Below are positions 25,049 to 37,558 of a stretch of DNA of 64,000 bases, in pieces. The stretch lies in NCBI RefSeq assembly GCF_030272615.1, contig NC_081412.1:97465796-97529795 (forward strand), read 5' to 3'. The stretch comes from Cryptomeria japonica (Eukaryota > Streptophyta > Pinopsida > Cupressales > Cupressaceae). The translations under genes were made by a program, and so were the position numbers. The notes under the pieces were generated by a model. The model saw only the letters and a program-made list of their open reading frames with translations. It was not told where the DNA came from and made no database searches. The stretch's first letter is position 1; every line of letters begins with the position of its first letter.

Positions 25049-25416
25049 TATAGGAGTTGAGAAAATACAACACCACAGGAGCCCAAATAATCTCTGCAAG
25101 CTGAAAAACCTGTTACAAGGAGAAGCAATGAAGCAAATCACAGAAGGAAAGAATACACGGGAAAAATATGCTCCAAAAGATGAGAGCTCAATAATCTCCA
25201 AAATGTATTGTCAATAATAATCCTTCTTCATACAATGAAAAGAAAGAACTCAACCTTTAATAGGTCAAGAAACCCTAAAAGGGAAAACCTAGGTTTGTAC
25301 ATAATAATTAATTATATGCACCTAAAGTTAGCTTAAGTGTAAAAGAGATAAAGGGAACTTAAATAATTAAACAAATAATGTTTAATTAATCAAGTAAATA
25401 CCCGAATACTCTAACA
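25049..25416 (-). repeat. 3' LTR of the small non-autonomous element
   Basis: 368 bp, the same length as its partner. By eye it differs at 12 positions, 11 of them transitions. Confidence 0.92.
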
Positions 25417-25427
25417 CCCCCCCTTAA
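25417..25427 (-). other. Polypurine tract of the small element
   Basis: On the minus strand TTAAGGGGGGG lies immediately before the 3' LTR. Confidence 0.8.
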
Positions 25428-26579
25428 GCTAGACTTAGGGAGAAGCTAAAACCTAGAACAGCTACTAAAAGCAATAAAGATGGGTCCCGACAACAAGGCC
25501 TGATCAGGTACCCAAATACAATGAAATCTCTATGAACTAGAGAAATAGAGAAAACCACATGGGAACAAAACTCTACTCTGAAAAGAGATGAAAAAGAATA
25601 TCATTGAAGCATGAAGAACCTACAAACTCTATCGAAAAATAACTGCTGATCTGAAGAAGCTCCACTGAACTACAACATGACCAGGTAGAGAAGACTGTAA
25701 TCTGCATGAGTGCCCTCAAATGACACTACTCGAATTAGGAGGCAAACAAGGCAAAAATAACTGAAATCGAAGATACAGATGGCATGAGAAACCAAAGCCT
25801 GAAGAGCTGATAAATTGAACCATGGAAGCAGTAGAACCAACAAGATAAACCTCCCCATAATGCGGAAGTGGGAGAGGGACAGGAACACTAAAAAGGATAG
25901 CCAAAAACAACTGCATGATGAAGAACCAAGAACATCAAAGGTGCTGAGACACATCATCATGAGGAGAATGTCATGGAAGGAACACTCACTGGACAAAGGA
26001 AGATGGCAAACAATAGGCAAACATCAACCCCCTCATGGCACTTGATCAATAGTGCATGTACAACAAGACACAAGATATGCAAGATTCCAAGTAAACAATG
26101 CATGATGGCACTTTATCTCAGTGCGTTTGCATAAATACAAGCTACAATGATAAGAAGATTGGAAATAGAAACGTGAACCAAAAAAGAGACATTCTACTCA
26201 GAGAAGAGATCCCAGGACCTGAAACAACCACGATATCCACCAGAGTGCTGAAAAGAAAAAAATTGAATAAAATATGCATGGAGCCGAATCTAGAAATAAA
26301 ACTCTCATTTTTGGAAAGCACACAACACAAGCTTTCCGAAAATATAAAGTTTTCAAAAAACGGAGGTCAGATGCTCATTCTACGTCTCCCGGAGTGCAAA
26401 AAAGAGACTTCACTTTGACTAAAAAAAAAAATAGTCAAACAAAAAAATTGGAAAAAATTACCAATACCATGAGGTCAGCCTTAGAACCAGCTTTTCAACA
26501 CCTATTCATTTTTGAAATAATGACTCCGTATGCCCAAGATAGAGCCAAAAAATCAAACCCCCCTGAAAGAGCCAAAAAA

Positions 26580-27235
26580 GGGGTCTGGTGGCTAGTGGGT
26601 GGCGGCTCGGTGGTTGGGCGGAGCCTCCCCGGTGGCTGGGTGGAGTGGGTTGGGGTCGGGCAGTGCAGACAAGCAGCGAGCGGGGTGGCGGCTGGGTGTG
26701 GGCGGCGGTCGGGCGGCTAAGCGGTGGCTGGGAGGTTGAGCGGCGGCCGGGAGCTGTAGGGTGGCAGCCGAGGAGAGGAGCGTTCGATGGGGGTGGCGGT
26801 GCAGTAGAGGCCGTTGGTGGCGGTGGGGCCAGAACCGGCAGTGGGGAGACCAAGGCCGCACTGAGGGCTGAGTGGCGGTGGAGCCGGTTGGGCGATCAGG
26901 CGTCAGAGGAGGCTTGGGAGGGATGGGCAGTGGGGGCCGGGGAGTGGGGGCAGGCGGCGGCCGTGGGGCCGGTGGGGGTCGGGGAGTGGGGGCAGGTGGC
27001 GGCCGTGGGGCCGGTGGGGGTCAGGGAGCGGGGGGCTGCAGGCGGCGGCGGCGGCAGCAGGGTCGCCGGAGGTGGCCGGGCTAGAAGGAGGCCAGAAAAT
27101 GACGTCGGGGACCAAGGAAGGACTGCCGGTGGCATGGGGACCAAGACCTACCCCGTCTGTGGGCCGTACTGACAGCGGTAGGGACAGGGGCCCCATGGTA
27201 CCCTGCGTACCATGGGGACCCCCCCCCCCCTCCCC
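26580..27235. repeat. GC-rich block with 42-bp tandem units
   Basis: G is on the + strand and C on the minus strand; one 60-base line (26941-27000) has only 10 A/T bases. Within it a 42-bp unit (GGGGAGTGGGGGCAGG..) repeats about 2.5 times from 26939. Long open frames on both strands here follow from the lack of A/T stops and are low-complexity, so I do not call genes. The element's transcript (minus strand) would be C-rich. Confidence 0.85.
27191..27217. repeat. Perfect 10-bp inverted repeat with 7-nt loop
   Basis: CCCCATGGTA, spacer CCCTGCG, TACCATGGGG, at the edge of the GC-rich block and followed by a C-run. Confidence 0.85.
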
Positions 27236-27651
27236 CCTCTGAAAAATTTGCCCAAAAAATATATATTTTTTTTTTTGAAACCTTTTTTTTTAATTGCCCT
27301 TTGCTTTTTTTTGAAGAAATTTTTTTATAAAAAAGCAAAAAATTTGGCTTGCATGCCGTAAAAAGGCAAAATATTTTTTTTTTTCAATTTTTTTCTCGAT
27401 CTGCATGTTAGGGTCATACGACCTGGATCAGAGAAAAAAATTCACCCAGAGGCTCAAGAACCAAAATAGGTCGAATTTTATATGACCATAGGGGTTTTCG
27501 GACCTTCTGAGCATGATGGTGAGGTTCGTTTAGACCCAAAGTGCTCAGATAAAAAGGTAAAACCCTAGGTACATAAAAAAATTCCTGAAACCCCAGATCT
27601 GCTTCCAATGCAAAAATTCTCAAAACAAGAACAGGCAGCTACAGATCTGAA

Positions 27652-27663
27652 GCTCTGATACCA
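27652..27663 (-). other. Primer binding site of the small element
   Basis: The minus strand reads TGGTATCAGAGC, a full match to the initiator tRNA-Met complement. It is directly adjacent to the LTR with no spacer. Confidence 0.93.
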
Positions 27664-28031
27664 TATAGGAGTTGAGAAAATACAACACCATAGGAGCCCA
27701 AATAATCTCTACAAGCTGAAAAACCTGTTACAAGGAGAAGCAAAGAAGCAAATCATAGAAGGAAAGAATACACAAGAAAAATATGCTCCAAAAGATGAGA
27801 GCTCAATAATCTCCAAAATATATTGTCAATAATAATCCTTCTTCATACAATGAAAAGAAAGAACTCAACCTTTAATAGGTCAAGAAACCCTAAAAGGGAA
27901 AACCTAGGTTTACACATAATAATTAATTATATGCACCTAAAGTTAGCTTAAGTGTAAAAGAGATAAAAGGAACTTAAATAATTAAACAAATAATATTTAA
28001 TTAATCAAGTAAATACCCAAATACTCTAACA
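27664..28031 (-). repeat. 5' LTR of the small non-autonomous element
   Basis: 368-bp partner of 25049-25416. Relative to the left copy most differences are A here for G there, and T for C. Confidence 0.92.
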
Positions 28032-28487
28032 GATTACATGGATAAATTAAGAAAGAATGTTACCTCCTTACCCTATTTGAATTTTAAGAAAGTGCTTCCT
28101 TCACAAATGCTAGTGAGATAAAATGACAAGTAGTTGTATGAATCTGTATCAGGTTTCTAAATGTTAATTTTCCTTGAAATACTGAAAATAAACATTCTAT
28201 GAATGATAATAATTAAGAAATGATAGGGATTGTGTTTGAATAGAATGATGCATATATCTGTGGAATTGTGTGACTTTAGATAAAAAAGGAAATTAAGTTT
28301 TTGCAAGTAGGTTTGTTGTAAAGTTATGATGCCAATAGCTAACAAGATGAGAGGGGGGGGTGAATCATACAAACTTAATCTTCCATAAAATCAACAGATT
28401 CAACCTCGGTAACTTATACTTCAGCAATATAACCAAAAACTGCTAAACATGCTAACTCATAAACACAATCATCATAACACATATAAC

Positions 28488-30022
28488 GGATAGTTCTGAT
28501 ATTTAATATAAGTATAGATCCAATAGCCAACAAGATGAGAGGGGGGGGGTGAATCATACAAACTTAATCATCCATAAAAACATCAGATTCAACTTCGGTA
28601 ACATATATATCAGTAATATAACCAAAACTATCAAACATGCAAACTCAAAAGCATATAAACATCATAAACCTCATAACACCAGATTTAACGTGGACACCCA
28701 AATAGGGAAAAACCATTGTGGGATTTTGGACCCACTAAGAAATATACTCTTCTAGAGTATGCTCGGTTAAAAGCAAATCCTGTTAAAGATTACAAACACA
28801 TTGCTAGATGTGACCCGGTTAAGGGATTTCCCTCAGATCTATTAGGATCTTCACCTTGTTAGAAGTGACCTTGTTAAAGGATTTCAAACACTCAATCAGA
28901 ATGTCACCTTGCTAGAGGGTTTTACAAATAAGACTGTTAAGTCCACTCGGTTAAGAGATTTTCTATCACTTTCTCAAAATAACAGTAATAAAAATCTATC
29001 TGCAACTTCACATCTAAAATGCTAAAGCAGATTCCTATTTGTTCAATACAATCTAGACATAGAACTAATCTTGTCTATCTGCTGGGCTTCTATACTTTGT
29101 TATTCAAACAGGTCTTCAAGCTTCTGTGCTCGGTAATCACTATGTAGCATCCCTGTGCATACACTTGCCCGCATACCTTGTCTATCAACAGTTTCCTATT
29201 TATAAACAATTAGGTAACCACTTAATCTCCTTGATCATATTTCCCATGATCAATCATAGCCATCAAATCTTCAATCTTGTCCAGGTTCAATGCGTCTTTC
29301 GATCTGAAAACATTTTTACCCTGCCTGGGAACTTGCATACATTTCTTGGAACTTGTGCCAGGGTATTGCGGTTCAATCTGCACTGTAGATCTTCATGCCA
29401 ACTTTCCATTGCCTTAGATTCATTAACAAAATTCATGCATGGCTTACCAATCATTAAATCAGTTCCAGCTCATCAGCTTCCCTCATTAAATAATGCATGC
29501 AAACATTTAATGCATTCTGTTACAGCTCAGTTACAACTCAGTAGCAACTTGATTATAACTCGGTGAATACTAAACTTCACTCGGTAGACATTCTACCTTC
29601 ATTAACCGATAGCGATAACCTTAGGGTTTACCGACTAGGTTCTTTGCTTGGTAACATAGTATAGTATTATCCTTACAATTTACAACATATGTATGATGTT
29701 AAAACAATCTAAACATCATGATCTCATCATTGTCTGACTCAGTAATAGTTGCCCATTGAATACCTTATTCATCTCCTTAATCATCATATTCTTTCCTATG
29801 TCTTTTACCGACATCTTTATATTCTTTAAATCATACTTCTCAAGATATGGCAACATCATACTGAATTAGAAAATCAATTTCTTGACATCAAGGACAAAAT
29901 AATAATATCAAGACAGTAAACATCCTTAATCAGTTATATCCATAATCATCAACAACCTTCTCAATATCCTTATGAAATGCCAACAATCTTTCATTGTCTG
30001 CTATAATGCTATATTGCCAACA
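28488..30022 (-). repeat. 3' LTR of the copia element
   Basis: 1535 bp. The right end on the + strand is GCCAACA (minus TGTTGGC). The left end has GG where its partner has TG. About 3% different from the other LTR over the stretch compared by eye. Confidence 0.92.
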
Positions 30023-30210
30023 ATCTCCCCCTTTGGCATTGATGGCAAAACCAATTGATTTGACCTTAAAAGACTTGGATTGCTATGATTCTGAAATGCT
30101 GAAATACTCTCCCCCATACATTAGACTTCTCCTCTTTCTTCAGTTTTCTTTCCAATCTTTAGTCAGTCTTCTCTCAATCTTCTCCCCCAATATTAGTCTT
30201 CTCCCCTTTT
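30023..30210 (-). other. PPT and reiterated PPT-like purine tracts
   Basis: The tract next to the LTR reads AAAGGGGGAGAT on the minus strand, after 'ttgatggcaaa'. Similar GGGGGAGA or GGGGAGAAG tracts recur at about 30105-30116, 30179-30188 and 30196-30206. Confidence 0.8.
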
Positions 30211-30451
30211 GACAACAATGCCAAAAAGTAAAGAACTAAAACATAATTTCTTTCTATATGATGTGATTTCCTGTTGTTGTGTATCAACTGAGTCTTGATC
30301 AGAGCATTTTGTCGTTAATTCCTATTCCCTGTATAATTTCCTATAATAATTCCTGTACACCTTTAGAAAACATCCTAAAGTGTGTAATGCAACATCAACT
30401 CCTAAAAGATATTTAATAGAGTCATCGGATTGATGCTTTCACCGAACTCGG

Positions 30452-33400
30452 TCAGTGAGTAGAAGATAGGGGTAGGACCCCTAACTTACTTCTGAGATAT
30501 TCAAAAGTGTCCCTTGGTAGTGGCTTGGTGAAGATATCTGCTATTTGTTCCTTTGTGCTAACATACTCCAACACCACTTTCTTCTCTAAGATAATGATAT
30601 TTGATAGAGATGTGCTTTGTCTTAGAGTGCATAACAGGGTTCTTTGAAATATTAATGGCACTAGTATTGTCATAGAATATAGTTACTGGCTTGGTAACTT
30701 TCTCATTTATACCTTCCAACAGTTGTTTGATCCATGCAATGTTGGTATAATTCAATGCTGCATCAACGTATTCAACTTCTACTGTTGATTGTGAAACACA
30801 TCCTTGTTTCTTGCTAAGCCAACTCACTAGTCTTTCTCCTAAAAAGAAAGTTCCTCCGCTTGTGCTTTTTCTATCATCAATGTTGCCTGCCCAATCAGCA
30901 TCAATATAAACTTTTAAATCAAAATCATTTCCTTTCTGATATAGTAAGCCATAATCCTCAGTGCCTTTCAAGTATCTAAAGATTATTTTGATTGTTGTCA
31001 TGTGTGTTTCCTTAGGATCTATAGAGAATCTTGCAACTATACCTACTACATGTGCTATGTCTGGTCTGCTATGAACAACATATTGTAGTTCTCCAATCAT
31101 GGATCGGTAAAGTGTCTCATCAACAGATGCAAATTCATCAGTTTTTGATAATTTGCAGTTGGTAGTCATAGGAGTACTTACTAGTTTTGAATCCTCCATT
31201 CCAAATTTCTTCAAGATTTCCTTTATGTACTTGGATTGAGTAATAAAAATCTCATTTTTCATTTGCAGTATCTGTAAACCTATAAAATACTTTATCTCAC
31301 TGATTAATGACATCTCAAATTCTTTGCTCATTTCATTTCCAAAGTTCTTGCATAAAGAGTCATTTCCAAAAAATATAATATCATCAACAAATATGGCTAA
31401 GATCAGTATTCCATTTTCATCATTCTTCATATACATATTGTTGTTCTCACTTGTCCTTATAAAACCAATCTTAATCAAATAAGAGTGCAATCTTTCATAC
31501 CATGCTCTAGGTGCTTGTTTCAAACCATATAAAGCTTTGTTCAATTTCCATACCTGATCTTTATTATTGTCTTCAACAAATCCTCCAGGTTGTTCAATAT
31601 AAACTCCTTCTAATATTCCATTCAGAAATGCAGATTTGACATCCATTTGATATACCTTGAAATTTTTGAAAGCAGCATAGGCCAACAATGTTCTTACTCC
31701 TTCAAGTCTAGCGATAGGTGCAAAAGTTTCACCATAATCAATTCCTTCTTCTTGAGCATAACCTTTGCAAACTAGTCTTGCTTTGTTTCGAATGACCTCT
31801 CCTTTTTCATTTAGCTTGTTTATGAAAATCCACTTTGTATCGATTACATTTTTGTCCTTTGGTCTTGGGATTAATGTCCATGTGTCATTCTTCTTGTTTG
31901 ATCAATATCTTCTATCATATCATTTATCCAATCTTCACTGTTAAATGCCTCTTTCACTATTCTCGGTTCAATTCAGATATCAAACATGTGTTCTGTCTTA
32001 GTTTATTCCTTGTCATCACTAGATCATCCTTATCTCCTATAATCTGACTTGGGGCATGATGTCTTCTGACATACTTGGCTAATATAGGCTCGGTAGGCTC
32101 TGTATGATCTTCTTCATCACTCGGTAACTAGATATTCTCTTCATTTTCTTCAACAGTCTTCTCGGTAAGACTTCTCAGTTGAACATAGACAAATTCATCA
32201 TAGTCTTCTGGTTCGTTGGAGTTTCCTTCATCGTTTCTTTCAACAAATTCATCAATTTTCACATTTTCACTTTCTACTATTTTGTTAGATGATTTGATTA
32301 GACATTTAAATGCTTTGCTTCTAGAAGAATAACCTAGAAATGTTCCTTCTTCACTCTTTTGATCAAACTTGCCATTTCTATCATCTTTGTGAACATAGCA
32401 TCTACTTCCAAAGATTTTAAAATAACTTACATTAGGTTTCTTATCATACAAGATTTCATATGGTGTCTTCAAGGTACCTTTCTTCAATTGTACCTAGTTC
32501 AAGGTGTAAACTGCTATGCTTATTGCTTCTCTCCAAATTTTTTGTGGCACCTTCTTTTCAATCATGAGTGTTCTAGCACAATCCACAATAGATCTGTTTC
32601 TTCTCTCAGCTATTCCATTCTACTATGGAGTTCTCAGTGCAAAGACTTGTCTTTTAATACCATGATCATTGCAAAATAAGTTGAACTCATCAGATGTGAA
32701 CTCTCCTCCTCTATCTGATCTAAGACATTTTAGTTGTCTTCCTATTTCATTTTCAACTCTTGCCTTGTACCATTTAAACATTTGAAAAGGTTCTGGTTTT
32801 TCTTTTAAAAACATTATTGACATCATCCTCGAATAGTCATCCACAAATAATATGAAATATTTATCACCATAATAACTTTGAACTTTCATAGGACCACAAA
32901 GGTCAGTGTGCACTAGATCTAAAATTCCCTTAGAAGTGTAAGACTTACTTGTAAAGCTTGATCTTGTCATCTTACCCATCTGGCATCCTCGGCACATAGC
33001 ATTCTTAGGTTTTTCAAGACTCGGTAGACCTCTTACTTAGTGCTTCTTGCTTATTTTGATCAGATTATCAAAATTTACATGACAAAACCTTTTATGCCAT
33101 AACCAGGTATCATCTATCTTTGTATGCAAACACTTATTATGAGTTGAGTCAAGGTGAAATGTGTTACCTTTTTTTTGTGTCCCAGTAGCAGCTAACTTTC
33201 CATTCTTGTCATGAACTTTGACAATTCCTTTCTGAAATTCTATTTGGTAACCTATGTTGTTTAGTTGTGCTACACTCAACAAATTGTATTTCAAACCTTC
33301 AACCCAATAAATATCATTGCATCTTGCATTGTCAAGAAGTTTTATAGATCCTTTACCTTTCACCGGACATGGTGCATCATTACCAAATCTAACATAGCCT

Positions 33401-34617
33401 CCATCATAATCTTCTAATATAACAAACTTGTGTTTATCTCCTGTCATATGATGTGAGCATCCGCTATCTATAATCCAAGAATCATTAGTGTTTATGTGAG
33501 ATATTAGGGCTTTTTCTTCATACATTTCTTCATCTGATCCATCTTTGATAGCCACATAAACCACTTCCTCTATATCTATATCATTTGATTTATCATCATT
33601 GAATTCCTCATCAGCTATTAAACATGTCTTTCTATCTCTTCTTCTGAAGTCTCGGTGTCCTTTGTAATGATTGTGTTTTTGTCTGTCATCTCGGTAATCT
33701 CTCTTTTCAGTAAAATCTTTGTTAGGACAGTTAGAAGCCATATGTCCTATTTTATCACAATTGAAACATTTCAAAGGTAGTTTCCCTTTATACTTACCTT
33801 TGCCTCTCGATAACCTTTTGGCTAATAGTGCTTCAAACTCTTCTTGCTTTCTGATTTCCTCATATAGTTTGTGTACTTCTTCCATGTTCTTACGAAATCT
33901 TTCACTTGCTCCACTGTGATCTCCTTCAGAGTACTTATACTTTCTTTCATTGTAATCATTAGATTCATCAAGATGAAAAGAACTAAATGTAGATTCAACT
34001 TTATTTACCGAAGAACCACTGTTATCAAAATTACTTAACTCAAATGCATGTAGCTTACCAATAGTAGCATCTAAAGAAATTGACGTATTAGGTATAGACC
34101 TCAATTCATTGATTGCAGAGACTCAGATTGCATAAGCTGGTAGAAGGGTTCTCAACAACTTACTTGTTATATCCTTTTCTTCAATAGTTCCACCTGCTCC
34201 TTTGATTTGATTTACAATCTCCTTTAGTCTTGTACTGTACTGAGTTATGTTCTCACCTTCATTCATCCTCATAGATTCAAGTTTTCCTCTTAGACTATCT
34301 ACTTTTTCTCTTTGAACATGTTCATCTCCTCCATATACTGATATGAGCTTATCCCACATAGCCTTTGCATCATTGCAGCCTTCTAGATCATTAAACTCTA
34401 AATCGGTCAAGGCAAATGTTATTTCAATCATTTCTTGAATATGTTCTTGCTTTGCCTTTATCTCTTCCATAGTCAATGGATAGGTGCTCGGTGTAACAAA
34501 ATCATTATCTAGATAGTATACAACATATTCTCCAACTCCTGATAGATGTAGCTTCATCCTTTTCTACCATGTAGAGAAACTTGACTTGTTTAGCTTCGGT
34601 GCATCCCTCTTATACAT
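30452..34617 (-). pseudogene. copia gag-pol polyprotein, degenerate
   Basis: Gag starts at about 34617 (MYKRDAPKLNKSSFSTW) with a stop soon after. The gag body reaches 34123 (LHLSGVGEYV, AKAMWDKL). The CCHC knuckle CFNCDKIGHMASNC is near 33750, the protease WIIDSGCSHHMTGD near 33470. Integrase: CH.H..C..C zinc region (HKRFCHVNFDN, CRGCQMGK) and a core with TDLCGPM, VDDYSR and SDRGGEF near 32720. [14 protein letters not shown] (about 31825), [15 protein letters not shown] box (about 31380). RNase H: DADWAG, DRKSTSG. The end is EQIADIFTKPLPRDTFEYL near 30500. The frame is continuous from 34617 to 32128 apart from stops. Shifts occur between 32128 and about 31860 and near 30590. Most stops replace expected Gln or Arg codons. 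Such a polyprotein builds virus-like particles and copies and inserts element RNA; this copy cannot make it. Confidence 0.95.
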
Positions 34618-34667
34618 CTTTGGATCTTTCACTCAAGTGCCTTTAAACTTTTCTTCCAGAGTCCAAA

Positions 34668-34679
34668 GCTCTGATACCA
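34668..34679 (-). other. Primer binding site of the copia element
   Basis: The minus strand reads TGGTATCAGAGC, a full match to the initiator tRNA-Met complement, two bases from the LTR end. Confidence 0.92.
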
Positions 34680-34681
34680 AT

Positions 34682-36219
34682 TGATAGTTTTGATACTTAA
34701 TATAAGTATAGATCCAATAGCCAACAAGATGAGAGGGGAGGGGGGGTGAATCATACAAACTTAATCATCCATAAAAACATTAGATTCAACATCGGTAACA
34801 TATATATCAGTAATATAACCAAAACTGTCAAACATGCAAACTCAAAAACATATAAACATCATAAACCTCATAACACCAGATTTAACATGGAAACCCAAAT
34901 AGGGAAAAACCATTGTGGGATTTTGGACCCACTAAGAAATATACTCTTCTAGAGTATGCTCGGTTAAAAGAAAATCTTGTTAAAGATTACAAACACATTG
35001 CTAGATGTGACCCAGTTAAGGGATTTCCCTCAGATCTGTTAGGATCTTCACCTTGTTAGAAGTGACCTTGTTAAAGGATTTCAAACACTCAATCAGAATG
35101 TCACCTCGCTAGAGGGTTTTACAAATAAGACTGTTAAGTCCACTTGGTTAAGAGATTTTCTGTCACTTTCTCAAAATAACAGTAATAAAAATCTATCTAC
35201 AACTTCACATCTAAAATGCTAAAGCAGATTCCTATTTGTTCAATACAATCTAGACATAGAACTAATCTTGTCTATCTACTGGGCTTCTATACTCTGTTAT
35301 TCAAACAGGTCTTCAAGCTTCTATGCTCGGTAATCACTATGTAGCATCCTTGTGCATACACTTGCCCACATACCTTGTATATCAACAGTTTCTTATTTAT
35401 AAACAATTAGGTAACCACTTAATCTCCTTGATCATATTTCCCATGATCAATCATAGCCATCAGATCTTCAATCTTGTCTAGGTTCAATGCATCTTTCGAT
35501 CTGAAAACATTTTTACCCTGCCTGGGAACTTGCATACATTTCTTGGAACTTGTGCCAGGGTATTGCGGTTCAATCTGCATTGTAGATCTTCATGCCAACT
35601 TTCCATTGCCTTAAATTCATTAACAAACTTCATGCACGGCTTACCAATCATTAAATCAATTCCATCTCATCAGCTTCCTTCATTAAATAATGCATGCAAA
35701 CACTTAATGCATTCTGTTATAGCTCGGTTACAACTTGGTAGTAACTCGGTTATAACTCGATGAATACTAAACTTCACTCAGTAGACATTCTGCCTTCATT
35801 AACCGATAGCGATAACCTTAGGGTTTACCGACTAGGTTCTTTGCTTGGTAACATAGTATAGTATTATCCTTATAATTTACAACATATGTATGATGTTAAA
35901 ACAATCTAAACATCATGAACTCATCATTGTCTGACTCGGTAATAGTTGCCCATTGAATACCTTATTCATCTCCTTAATAATCATATTCTTTCCTGTGTCT
36001 TTTACCGACATCTTTATATTCTTTAAATCACACTTCTCAAGATATGGCAACATCATACTGAATTAGAAAATCAATTTCTTGACATCAATGACAAAATAAT
36101 AATATCAAGACAGTAAACATCCTTAATCAGTTATATCCATAATCATCAACAACCTTCTCAATATCCTTATGAAATGCTAACAATCTTTCATTGTCTGCTA
36201 TAATTCTATATTGCCAACA
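34682..36219 (-). repeat. 5' LTR of the copia element
   Basis: 1538 bp, TG...CA on the + strand, partner of 28488-30022. Confidence 0.92.
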
Positions 36220-37558
36220 ATAACACCAGATTTAATGTGGAAACGCAAATAGGGAAAAACCACTGTGGGATTTTGGACCCACTAAGAAATATACTCTTCT
36301 AGAGTATGCTCAGTTAAAAGCAAATCATGTTAAAGATTACAAACACATTTCTTGATGTGACCCTATTAAGGGATTTCCCTCAGATATGTTAGGATCTTTA
36401 CTTTGTTAGAAGTGACCTTGTCAAAGGATTTCAAACACTCATTTAGAATGTTACCTTGCTAGAGGGTTTACAAATAAGACTGTTAAGTCCACTCGATTAA
36501 GAGATTTTCTGTCACTTACAAAATAACAATAATAAAAATATATCTGCAACTTCACATCTAAAATGCTAAAGCAGATTCTATTTTGCTCAAAACAATCTTA
36601 TCATAGGACTTATCTTGTCCCTGTGCTAGGCTCCCTACTCTGTTATTCAAATAGGTCTTCAAACTTTTGTGCTCGGTAATCACTATGTAGCATCCATGTG
36701 CTTACACTTGCCCGCATACATTGTTTATCAACAATTCCTTATTTATAAACAATTTGCTAACAGCTGAATCTCCTTGATCACATATCCCATGATCAATGTT
36801 AGCCGTCAGATCTTCAATCTTGACTAGGTTCAATGTATCCTTCGATCTAAAAATGTTTTACCTCACCTTGGAACTTGCATACTTTCCTAGGAACTTGTGC
36901 TAGGTTATTGCGGTTCAATCTGTGATGTAGATCTTCCTCTTGATTTTCCATTGCCATAGATTCTTAACAAACTTCATGCGCGACATACCAATCATTTATT
37001 CATCTCCAACTCATCATAATTCTTCATTAAATAATGCTTTTATCCATCCAATGTGATCTGTCATAACTCAGTTGCAACTCGGTAAATACTAAACTTTACT
37101 CAATAGACATTCCGCCTTCCTTAATCGATATCGATAACCTTAGGGTTTACCGACTAGGTTCCTTAGGGTTTATCGACTAGGTTCTTTGCTTGGTGACATA
37201 GTATAGTATTAACCTTACAATCAACAACATATGTAGGATATCAAAACAATCTAAACATCATGATCTCATCATTTTCTAACTCGGTAATAGTTGCCCATTG
37301 AATAACTTATTTCTCCCCTTATTCATCACATTCTTTCTGTGTCTTTTACCGACATCTTAATTCTCTTCAAATCAATCTTCTCAAGATATGGCAACATCAT
37401 ACTGAATCAAAAATTCAATTTTTTGACATCAATGACAAACTAATGTTATAAAGATAATTATCATCCTTCTTTAGTTATATCAATGATCTCCAACAACCTT
37501 CTCAATATCCTTAATGAAATGCCAACAATCTCCTTTCTATTGTAATGCCAACATTTGT

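Larger units (their letters stand above)
25049..28031 (-). mobile_element. Non-autonomous LTR retroelement with GC-rich core
   Basis: Two 368-bp direct repeats (25049-25416 and 27664-28031) enclose about 2.25 kb. The flanking duplication is GATTA (25044-25048 and 28032-28036). On the minus strand the LTR starts TGTTAGAGTATT and ends CTCCTATA (TG...TA, not TG...CA). The 5' LTR is the right copy. It is followed directly by a perfect PBS (27652-27663), and the left LTR is preceded on the minus strand by a TTAAGGGGGGG PPT. No gag, protease, integrase or RT motif is visible, so it must have moved in trans. The structure resembles copia-derived non-autonomous elements. Confidence 0.9.
28488..36219 (-). 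mobile_element. Full-length Ty1/copia retrotransposon (7.7 kb), degenerate
   Basis: Two LTRs (28488-30022 and 34682-36219) flank one gag-pol region on the minus strand. The duplication is ATAAC (28483-28487 and 36220-36224). PBS, PPT and LTR ends are recognisable. Domain order is gag, protease, integrase, RT, RNase H, which defines copia. It landed in an LTR of the same family. Confidence 0.95.
28317..37553 (-). mobile_element. Old copia-family solo LTR, split by a younger relative
   Basis: The left piece (28317-28487) and right piece (36225-37553) join into one LTR of about 1.5 kb, homologous to the LTRs of the element inside it. The outer duplication is TTTGT (28312-28316 and 37554-37558). 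Ends are TG (28317) and CA (37553). It is more diverged than the inner LTRs and has no internal domain of its own. It sits in the internal region of the LARD. Confidence 0.83.

Noticed and set aside
26500-27340. Long Gly/Arg/Pro/Ala-rich open frames on both strands
   Set aside because: They arise from very high GC and lack of A/T-containing stops; low complexity, overlapping on both strands, no start context or domain.
27652-27663. tRNA-Met-like sequences at the primer binding sites
   Set aside because: Only the 12-base complement of the tRNA end is present; there is no tRNA gene.
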